From Gracilariopsis chorda (Eukaryota > Rhodophyta > Florideophyceae > Gracilariales > Gracilariaceae), in assembly GCA_003194525.1 (NCBI GenBank), contig NBIV01000187.1:99080-163079 (forward strand): 64,000 nt of DNA, given 5' to 3'. The notes below the pieces were generated by a model that was given only the letters and a program-made list of their open reading frames with translations, was not told the origin of the DNA and did not search any database. Of this stretch, positions 1-8,186 are shown one piece after another (the stretch's first letter is position 1; every line of letters starts with the position of its first letter). Made by a program: the position numbers and the translations under genes.

Positions 1-222
1 TTTGACGATGGCGTGGTGAAAGGCGCCTTGCAGGGTAGTGGATTGGGTTGTTATCTGTGAGCTTAAAAAATGCTTCACTGGCACGTCCGAAGTACGCAAG
101 TTGTTCAGAGACCAGGCCGTGAGAGTTTCATCTCTTAAAATCTTCATAAATTCTTTTTGAATCTCTGTCGGTAAATGACTCCATTTTGTTGCGAGAAGTA
201 GGGACTTCTCATCATCATCATC
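1..222 (-). pseudogene. RT leader of the decayed element
   Basis: In the same frame after the TAA at 223, the minus strand reads a WSHLP...F...L segment followed by LRTSDVPVKH, the usual lead-in to Ty3/gypsy reverse transcriptase. Just after KH the match moves to another frame (FKLTDNNPIHYPARRLSPRH), so there is a one-base frameshift near 65-75. The catalytic RT lies outside the window. Confidence 0.65.
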
Positions 223-1524
223 TTAGTCTTCCATGGTTATGATCTCCGTGTCTAGACCGCATCCTTCATCTTTTGTTTCTTCTCCGATGAGGTCGGGAAG
301 TTCTTGAGCCTTTTCTGTGGTTAAGAGGTCCGGTTCAAACGCTTCCACGTCTTGCAAGGACAGTACTAGGTCATTATTCTCTTCCTCCGAGCTCAATGAC
401 GACGGAACAACGTCCAAGGCGGATGTGAAATCTTCACTATCAATCTCAGATTCTAATAACTCAGAAACTCTCTGGTCAAACTCCAGTTCTAACAAAGATG
501 TTACTACATCGATAGTAACAGAAACGGTTTGATTCCCAAGATCGATGCAAGCCATTATTTCCTCTAACACCAGACAACCGACTATCACATCAACTGGGGG
601 CTCATCTACAACGAGAAAGTTCAATGTGACTTTCGAATCTTCAATAACAACAGGAATGTCGCGAAGTACCCTTCGAACTGTGATAGAAGTCCCGTCGGTG
701 ACCTTTATTTTCCTCACGATGGGTTCAGGAGAGAGGAACAGCCGTGCGCATAAGTTATTGGATAAAAGGTTTGGTACGGCTCCGGACTGGATGAGTGCAC
801 TTACGGCCGTCTCGTATAGCTTCACGGTTACTACCTTAAGTCTCCTCGGGCTGATCCCAGTTTCCACCGGTGCTACGTAGCGTGAGGTGGTTCCCTTTAC
901 GAACAACTTTCTAATTTCGCGTCTGGCCTCCTCGTCGTCTCCACGTAGTAACTGGCTGAATTTGAGCCCGTAAGAGGCATTTGCAAGGTCGACTAAGAAA
1001 TTGTACCTTCCAACGTGTTCTGGTATTGATTGTTTAGCTCGTGTAACTTTCTTCTTTTTCGTTTTTTTCTTTCGCACAGCTGCCCTTCTACGTTTTCTGT
1101 ATACAGGCCGGCCGGTTAGGTCTATTATACGCTTAGATTTTGTAGATGGAAATTGGTCTTTCAGGTCCAGCAATGAACCGATATCAACCCTTGAGATTCT
1201 TAGCTTCTTTGGAAGTGCTTCACCATCTGGGCCACATTTCGTTGCCTTTACAGGATCCTCGTTTTGTTCTTCGGTGACTACAGTGACCTGTGCGGCAGTG
1301 GCATCTGCGTCATGAATAGGAATTCTCTTTCTCAGAGGTTCCTCTGCTTTAGATTCGACTCTTGCTTCTACGAGTCAAACATGTTTTTATTTCTCAAGAG
1401 AAGCCCTAGACCAACAAGTAGCCCCAGCATATAAAAGCTTATGACAATGCCGGCATCTAGTGTCACGGTGTGGGTTTGAGGGGCACCTACTGGCGCCATG
1501 TCCTGGATTCTGACAGCAAAAACA
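223..1524 (-). pseudogene. Zinc-knuckle and retropepsin-like region of the decayed element
   Basis: The first knuckle, at 1524-1483, is a clean CX2CX4HX4C (CFCCQNPGHGASRC). A second at 1455-1414 keeps the spacing but has Tyr in place of His. After stops at 1389 and 1377 comes a Lys/Arg-rich linker and then a retropepsin fold of about 95 residues, with ALIQSGA where the family has AL(I/L)D(S/T)GA and a C-terminal DVIVGCLVLEE strand. The catalytic Asp codon is CAG (Gln) at 787-789, so the protease would be inactive. The Met-like start at 1173 is a TTG inside the polyprotein and is not a real start. The acidic tail (residues 220-316) is linker sequence before RT. Confidence 0.65.
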
Positions 1525-1782
1525 GGTTTTAACATTTCAGTTAACACTTTGATCACTCTGCTTCTTTTTTACCAATAGTATTAGATGTGAAAGCTTTTCC
1601 ATCAAATCTTCTATCTTGGATGCAAGATTCTGCACCGTCTGCTCTGGTCTGCGATGAATCCGCCTTTTCTCAGACCTTTCAGCACCGAACGCCATCTTAG
1701 TAATATAAGAATAGTTCAGAGTTTCTCAGCAAGTGACAAAGTCTTTGATCGTTTCCATAAGAGAATTATATTCAGTAAAATC

Positions 1783-2247
1783 TCAAAGAAGAACGAACTG
1801 TGTCATGTACAGGTGTTCAGTCACTGCAGTTCTTAACAGTCCAAACTTGGCTTCCATACTGAACCCCATCTGGTTGAAACAGTTATCCATCTTCTGCAGA
1901 GATAGTATTGTATCACCAAGGCGCAGTGTACACATCATTGCTCTTTGGATGTATTCTTGGGGCTCGACATTCTCTGCAAACTCTTTGAAGAATCCGGCCT
2001 TTACGGCCTCTTAGTAATCTGCTGCAGGAAGCAATATGCAATCCGTGACATAGGTATTATAGTGGTAGTAGAATGCGTTTCCCTCGAGTTTATAAACAAG
2101 CTTAGTTGGGTTTTCATTGTCAGGCTTTCCTCTCATTAATAAATTCTCTAAGTAGAAAAAGAACTTTGAATTCTTACCTTCTTCACCGTCAAACATAAAT
2201 CTAGGGGCCATACTACTCAAAGCATCATACCTTTTAGTGAGTACCAT
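1783..2247 (-). pseudogene. Gag-like capsid segment of the decayed element
   Basis: The frame reads a capsid-like pattern: FDG near the start, then a Phe-rich helix, a LEG...YY segment and, after an in-frame TAA at 2011-2013, a KAGFFKEFAE helix and an LLRTAV helix. This spacing matches the retrotransposon Gag family. A TGA ends it at 1783. No intact Gag can be made from it. Confidence 0.6.
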
Positions 2248-2934
2248 GTTGCGCAAGAAAAACAGAGGAAAACGCGCTTTGTTTTTGTGAGGAGGTGAAG
2301 GTGATGCGGACAAGAAGGCCATGGACTGTAATGGTGTGAGAGTTGCTTCTTGCCTCTTTTTCAGGCGGTAAAGCGGCGAGACTAAGCAGTGCGCATTTTT
2401 GTGGACGAAATGCTCAGCTTCCATGCCGGAAGCTGGGCAGCGCCCAACACAAATGTGCAGAATAAACCCCATATCTAAACGAACGCGTGTGCACCACAGG
2501 CATGTGACAGGTAAGCAGAGAGCTTTTGTGCCTGGATCATGTCTCTTATGTTTGCCGCAACAAGGCAATGTGTAGCATTGGCACAGCAGCGTTAGTATCT
2601 TGAGCCCTGTCTTGCGGAGCAGCGGCAACAGGGATCATAGTCAGCTGCTAAGCTGCACCTACACTTTTGCGAAGACGAGGGTTGGAGCCCAGCCAATGTC
2701 GCAACTTGATTATCGCAACGTGTAACTTATGGCTTTATAGTTTTATTTGTGCTGTATATGCGATTATGGACTTGGGTCTCGTTCCAAATATGTAGCGAGC
2801 TCTTGAAAGGAAGTTGAATTGTATAATATCAACTGCGCAACTCAAGAAAGTAGTAGTAGAGCAAGACCGTTCCGTAGACATTGTTTTTGAACCCCAGTGA
2901 AGGAAGAAGAGCACGCCAAAGAGACATCGAAGCA

Positions 2935-3225
2935 TCACGCGGGAGGAGAGGGAAAGATGGTTTCTTCCGGTTCGGGACTCATACCAGGTACTCCAACATC
3001 TTCTACATCCGGTAGTCCCAACATAACGGGCGAGGGAACCGGAGTCCGATTCAGAGAGGCCGCTGAGATTGGTTGTGCTGGAGCTGCAGCAAGAGAGCTA
3101 CCAGGAGGTGGAGAAAGAGCTCCGAAATTCTCGGCTCCAACGCCAACTGGTTCGGGGGCCTGCGCACCAACGCGCACATTGAGAAGGTAAACGACAGAGA
3201 CAAAGACAAGGGCTGATAAGTTCAT
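2935..3225 (-). CDS. Small secreted Pro-rich protein
   Basis: The 96-residue product starts with a typical signal peptide (residues 1-22, hydrophobic core SALVFVSVVYLL, likely cut after VGA). The rest is a low-complexity Pro/Ala/Ser/Glu-rich chain without Cys, probably disordered and exported. It belongs to no family I recognise. A TATAAG lies about 125 bp upstream on the minus strand, which supports this start. It is an isolated small gene between the decayed retroelement and the EndoU gene. It could be a cell-wall or matrix protein, but nothing in the sequence proves it. Confidence 0.5.
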   Translation of the reverse strand: MNLSALVFVSVVYLLNVRVGAQAPEPVGVGAENFGALSPPPGSSLAAAPAQPISAASLNRTPVPSPVMLGLPDVEDVGVPGMSPEPEETIFPSPPA

Positions 3226-3348
3226 TTTGGATGGCGCGAGACGAATAGGACGGAGCTCTTCGTGGAGACAGTTTCGCCGGGTTGACGGCGTTCAAATAGG
3301 GCTTGATGGAAGCGAGGGCTTTTTGGCGTAGAATATCTCTCCCTCGCT

Positions 3349-3354
3349 CTTATA
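3349..3354 (-). promoter_or_regulatory. Candidate TATA box for the small secreted protein
   Basis: The minus strand reads TATAAG here, about 125 bp upstream of the ATG at 3225. A similar distance is seen at several other genes in this window. Confidence 0.4.
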
Positions 3355-4136
3355 GGTGCCTATGTATAATTCCTACAAGGCGCAGATCGTTTCTGTTCAA
3401 AGAAACGTTCGCTTACTACGTGGAACAACACTTTCACAGGCCATCGCGTAGAATCTACATAGATAGAACGACGAGAGTCGGTGGGCGCGATGATTAATGA
3501 TCCAGTTTGTATCATGGTGCAAATTTAGAGAGGTTCCAAAGCAGCAACAAGAACACTAATCTTGTTGCTTTCGAGACGAAAAGTGTCGTAGATACGTGCG
3601 TTGTGCAGACCCCACGATCTGCGTATCATAATCTTTGTAATTTAACAGGACATGTCAGTGCCTTCATGGCAAAGAGATAGCAGCTGCACTCGAGACTGGA
3701 GTGCACGACGAGGCGGGAAGCAGTATAGATACTGTCGGATGGAGTGTTGACATAATGTTTGTGATTTTGGGGAATTTGAGTAGATGATTGGACGGTACGG
3801 CGCCTGTGTTCTCCATAAAGGCATGGACAAATGTAACGAGACAAGTCGAGAGCGTGCCATCTGTTGGTTTGCTTCAAGGGAAGCACATGAGAAAGGATTA
3901 TTTCTCGGCGAGATCACGCGTGCACCACTTAAAGATACGATGAGTGCTCTGGGGGACGGTATGCATGGGCAGCCGCAACAACACCAACGAGAGCGTAGAA
4001 GCGATAAGAAAACGACCAGGAGGCTTCAAGCGGGGTTGCGTGCAGCACAGCTGGTCAAACAATCGAGCGTGCAGTATACAATAGGGAGCGATCTGAAGAA
4101 AGTGTGCATGTTTGAACGGCCACTTGAGCATCAACA
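3355..4136. other. Intergenic, no gene recognised
   Basis: This stretch separates the divergent small secreted protein and EndoU genes. Short open frames exist on both strands but show no start context, signal peptide or motif. It probably holds the upstream control region of the EndoU gene. No clear TATA box was found for that gene. Confidence 0.4.
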
Positions 4137-5426
4137 ATGGGCGATACAGATATCTATCAACGCATCTACGATGCGGACATGAGTGCGGCGGGATCTGGAA
4201 TTGCGGCACTGATAGCAGGAGAAACACGCGATGAGAAGCAAGGTTACATCATCGTGAACGAGGGTGTGGATGAAACAGAAGGAAAACGGTTATTTTCGGA
4301 GGTTCACATCCCCGAACACAAGGCCAAGTCATACGAACTTGCGCAGGCTCTTTTCGACAATTATGAAGCGTCAAATACGAAGCGCGAAAGCTATTTGGAG
4401 AAGGAACGAACGGAGATTGAGGCGTTACTCACATTTGCTTTGACACGACCTGCAATGAAGATTGCGCAGGAGTACGTTAAGCGATTCTTAAAGTTGGAAG
4501 TGTTGACAGATGATAAGTGGTATGATATGGTGTATGACATGTGGTTTCGGTTCACTGAAAAGGAGTTCAGCCCGACTCATTCGGGATTTGAACATGTGTT
4601 CCTAGGCGAGGAATACGAGGCTATTTCCACGGTTGGCGGTTTTCACTGGTGGTACTACTTTGTTCAAAATGCTGAACGTATCGCGTACAAAGGGGCACGA
4701 TACAGTTCAAAGGGTAAAAAGGATGCGATCGTGACGCCGGAGATAGTGACGATGTCATTCGCATGGCAGATAGACTCGGACAGTTTGATACAGAAACGCC
4801 AAGGTGGAATGTTGGTAGGCGTAAGTGTAGAAGCCTTTCTGGCGATGGGCATGGTTCGTGCAGTTGATGAAAGCGCGATTATAGCCGTCATCAACGGAGT
4901 GGAAATTGAACTGCGCATGTATAAGAGTGAGGATAAGCTGTCTGTGGACACGTTCTACCCGACGTTCAAACGGCTGTTGGTGACGAAGAGTGCGGATAGT
5001 GCGGAAACGAATTCGGGGGTGGAGAAGGCGGAGGCAAGTGATACTGTTGTTGAAGGGCCGTTAAGAATTGTGAGCATTGTGGCAAATCCGATTGGGTCAG
5101 ATGTAGGTCGGGAGAAGATAACGCTGATGAATGTGTTTGGAGGGACGGAGACGGTGGGCTTGGAGGGATGGAAGGTGGTTTCGTCCAACAAGTCGAGCAT
5201 CACTTTCGGGGAAGTCGAGCTTGTCAATGGTGCGGCGCGTACGTTTACGATTTCGCAGCGGGGTAGTTTGTCCTTGTCGAACAAAGGCGGCACGCTGAGG
5301 CTAGTCGGTGCAGACGGCGGCGTCGTGCAGCGTGTGCACTATGAGCGCGACGCTGCGCGACAGCAGGGCGCTGTGCTGCTGTGGGACGGCGCGGACCAAC
5401 TGGTGCAGTATCCAAGCCAAATGTGA
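4137..5426 (+). CDS. EndoU-family endoribonuclease with C-terminal lamin-tail domain
   Basis: The 429-residue protein has an XendoU/EndoU catalytic domain at about residues 8-245 and a lamin-tail domain (LTD) at about 308-403. EndoU enzymes cut RNA at uridines, leaving 2',3'-cyclic phosphates. The catalytic triad is visible: His153 in GFEHVFLGE (flanked by Glu152 and Glu158), His170 in GGFHWWYYF, and Lys220 just before GGMLVGVSVEAF, the strand that follows the catalytic Lys in XendoU. The LTD shows the usual IVSIVANP, a conserved Glu, GLEGW and a final strand ending in VQRVHY. There is no signal peptide, so it is likely intracellular. Met1 fits because the fold starts almost at once. EndoU joined to LTD is unusual. 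LTDs often mediate protein or nucleic-acid contacts, so it may target the nuclease. It has no introns. Confidence 0.85.
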   Translation: MGDTDIYQRIYDADMSAAGSGIAALIAGETRDEKQGYIIVNEGVDETEGKRLFSEVHIPEHKAKSYELAQALFDNYEASNTKRESYLEKERTEIEALLTFALTRPAMKIAQEYVKRFLKLEVLTDDKWYDMVYDMWFRFTEKEFSPTHSGFEHVFLGEEYEAISTVGGFHWWYYFVQNAERIAYKGARYSSKGKKDAIVTPEIVTMSFAWQIDSDSLIQKRQGGMLVGVSVEAFLAMGMVRAVDESAIIAVINGVEIELRMYKSEDKLSVDTFYPTFKRLLVTKSADSAETNSGVEKAEASDTVVEGPLRIVSIVANPIGSDVGREKITLMNVFGGTETVGLEGWKVVSSNKSSITFGEVELVNGAARTFTISQRGSLSLSNKGGTLRLVGADGGVVQRVHYERDAARQQGAVLLWDGADQLVQYPSQM

Positions 5427-6048
5427 TCGGCCCTGTTCTATTTCGGTAAAACTGCATTTTGGTGTGAGATTGTGCCCCTGTCTTTCGTAAGTCTGACCTT
5501 TGTCTCTGCTCAAGCGGGGTATCGGTCGCGGGACCAACCGCAGCGATTTCTGCCACAGCGACTGGTCATCCTTCGAACTGCAAGAGGGACTTGACCGAAT
5601 GGATGCATTTGGTAACATCATATTCGAATCACTAAACTGTCGTAGCTCTTGCTTTTTCAACGATGATCAAAGCTGATTCATCACAATCTCCACGTCCTGC
5701 ACAAGGAAATCATCGCACCAGATAAAGAGCATCCAACATGCATTCGTTTCAACCTACACAACAGCAAATCTTGCAAACCAGCCGCTTCACTGCTGACGAG
5801 TTGGGATTGTCACACAATATCCAATCTTTCTGACTTCACACATCGTGCTATCGCCAGAATTTATTCAGATAAACAGCATCCGAAGCTAACAGAAAACTAG
5901 GTCCGATAAAAGTGATGCTCGAATTGGTAGGCTTCTACAAATCCGGGAGACTTTCATCCAGAAACGACACGGAAATGTTTAACTGACAGAAGTCAGTCAG
6001 TACAAGTCCAGAATCGCCGCTTGCATTTAGGACCTGTAACAAGCGAAG
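5427..6048. other. Convergent intergenic region
   Basis: This stretch lies between the 3' ends of the EndoU gene (+) and the kinase gene (-). It should hold both polyadenylation regions. No coding or repeat signal was seen. Confidence 0.4.
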
Positions 6049-6918
6049 TCAGGCAAGCATCCAATCGAACTTGCATAGCTCATGGTTCTCTGACTTCTCA
6101 AGAGCAGATTTTAGAAGACTTCTCAACCTGCGATAGTCGAGAGGCCGGTGTATTAAAGCTTCGTGAACCATTACTCTAAATTCTTCAGGGATTGGCGTAT
6201 GGGCCCTTGCTCGAAAATTGTATGCCGCGTCAACATTCTTTCTGATAACTTCTTCTTGTTCGTCACTGAGATTGTCCAGTCGAAGTCCCGAGATTTGTTC
6301 GAGCGGCATCAGATTTCCTTCTCCATCTCGGAATAGCTCAACTGCCATGTCCAGGAGGTCAAAAATATCGTACAGACTGTGACAGGACACACAGCTTGAT
6401 ATACCGAAATCGATCAAGTACAGGCTTCCCGTATCCAACTCACCTGTCACAACATTGGAAATTTTGATATCCCCATGGTAGAAGTGCTTGCGATGCAAGC
6501 TCTCAACGATATCAAACACTTGAATCGTGAGCATCAGAATCGTAGTGTTCGAAAAGTGCTGGTTTGATTCAACCCAGTACTTGTCAACAGAATTCCCAAG
6601 CTTCTGCATTACGATGTATGGAGTAGCGTCGTGTTCTCCATGTTCATACATTTTCGGAATCCGAAGACTTGGAGCACAAGCATTTAAAGTCTCCAGAACG
6701 TCTCTCTCGTTGTGGAGAGCATCCTCTGCCTCTTCATCTTCTTCGTCAGAGGCAGATATACGAGCGAACTTGATAGCTACACGAGAGTACTCATTGTTTT
6801 TGTCTCCACAGTCGTGTACCACCCCAACTGAACCATCGCCCAGTGCCTCTCCTACAATCCAACGGTTATTGACCGTTTCTCCATGGTAGTCATTTTCCTT
6901 GTCTGAAACCCCCGTCAT
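6049..6918 (-). CDS. CK1/VRK-like protein kinase, divergent
   Basis: The 289-residue product is a single protein-kinase domain. Visible landmarks are the glycine loop GDGSVGVVH (residues 27-35), Lys50 in VAIK, a helix-C Glu at about 71, the catalytic loop YHGDIKISN (Asp150, Lys152, Asn155) and DFG at 170-172. The DIK..N catalytic loop and the short, poorly conserved activation segment without an APE motif resemble the CK1 group. HRD is replaced by HGD, so activation-loop phosphorylation control is probably absent, yet all residues needed for phosphotransfer remain. An acidic insert (residues 57-66) follows the VAIK strand. It is intronless and convergent with the EndoU gene. Substrate unknown. 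Confidence 0.8.
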   Translation of the reverse strand: MTGVSDKENDYHGETVNNRWIVGEALGDGSVGVVHDCGDKNNEYSRVAIKFARISASDEEDEEAEDALHNERDVLETLNACAPSLRIPKMYEHGEHDATPYIVMQKLGNSVDKYWVESNQHFSNTTILMLTIQVFDIVESLHRKHFYHGDIKISNVVTGELDTGSLYLIDFGISSCVSCHSLYDIFDLLDMAVELFRDGEGNLMPLEQISGLRLDNLSDEQEEVIRKNVDAAYNFRARAHTPIPEEFRVMVHEALIHRPLDYRRLRSLLKSALEKSENHELCKFDWMLA

Positions 6919-8186
6919 AGCTCGAAAAGAGAATTACCGAAGTAGCTCTTGTGTCGCGCTCAGAAAGGTTGGCGTTGCTCTTATGTATCGCTTTCACAGA
7001 CCGACGCAGAACTTGCAAGATGGACAGCGAAAGTCAACGAGACGCTGGTCTAAATCGTGAACGGTTGCGATCTGTGTGCTTTTTGAACCAGTGATTCAAC
7101 AGTACTCTATGTTTCGATTCGCGTCGCTTCAATAACACTGCTCGGCATGAGTGACATGAAAAGATAGAAGCCGACCGTTGCCGACCTGCAAACCTACAAA
7201 TTATGTTCGGGAATGAGTGCAAATGCGCTGTTTTTGGCGCGAAATGATGTCTTGGGGTGTTATTGCCGTCTCCGACTTTGGGAAGAGGTGAAAAACGACG
7301 TCATTTCTGTTAAATGAGTTGACCAGGTCCATCTACGAAACAATACGCCCACTGACCCGGGATGTCGTTAAACTCGCCCAGGCGAGCGGCGGACTGGTCG
7401 CCTTCGTCGACCCGGGATGTCTCTAAAAGCGACAAGACAGTCGGCAGACCGACGGCCCCGAACGACTTGGGTGGCACTATCCAGAAAAGGCCCCCGCTAA
7501 GCTGTGCGAAACGGTAGGCACGACGCACGCGCTTCCCGGAAGATCTTGCCAGCTTTTCCCTGAATTTTCCCGGAAGGGTCAGGAGTTTCCTACGGAAACT
7601 GAGGCGGCAGTCTTACCTCACGCAGCATCTCAGCATCGCGTGGATAATGGAAGAAAACAGGCCCGCCCGTACAAGGATCTGAATGGTTTTACAGGGTTTT
7701 ACGGAACTTGCGCCAGGATTGAAGAAAAGCACGTGTGTTAGGTCGGTTCAACTACCCGAAATCGCCAAAGGTAAAGAGGAAAGGGTGGGTAGAACGTCGT
7801 TAGTGCAGGCCACGTGACCATATGCAGGGGCAAGTAAACTCCGTTTAATGATCGCTAGTGGATTTCCGGGGGATGGGAAAGTGCTAGTCTATCTATGATG
7901 AACGATACGACTCGCAAAAGTTGAAGAGTAGCTCGATTCTTTAAGAGACTTATTGCATCGTTGCTGCAGTTTTTTGATTTGATGACATAGTTTCTTATAC
8001 TACCGCACCTAGAGGCATTTCCGAACACAAGGAAACTGAAGACTTGAAGACGGCTTGAGCCGCAGTCGGTTCGTGATGTGACATGTTAAGTTGCAGCTTA
8101 AGATTTCTTTCCATTCTTCAGTACGTGGACACAATAAACAGAGCATGCGCTTCGTGTTCTTCAGTTAGCTTCGACGCCTTGTCTTG
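6919..8186. other. Intergenic, no gene recognised
   Basis: The region upstream of the kinase gene (minus strand) has several short open frames with no domain, signal peptide or splice-consistent continuation. It is not part of the duplicated block that starts at 8187. Confidence 0.4.

Larger units (their letters stand above)
1..2628 (-). mobile_element. Decayed Ty3/gypsy-like retrotransposon, 3' part cut by the window edge
   Basis: On the minus strand one reading frame carries, in order, a Gag-like segment, tandem CCHC zinc knuckles, a retropepsin-like domain and the leader of a reverse transcriptase. All four lie in the same frame, interrupted by stops at about 2011, 1783, 1537, 1389, 1377 and 223, so this was a single gag-pol frame that has decayed. 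The catalytic RT, RNase H and integrase would lie left of base 1. No LTR was identified at the right-hand (5') end. Confidence 0.75.
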
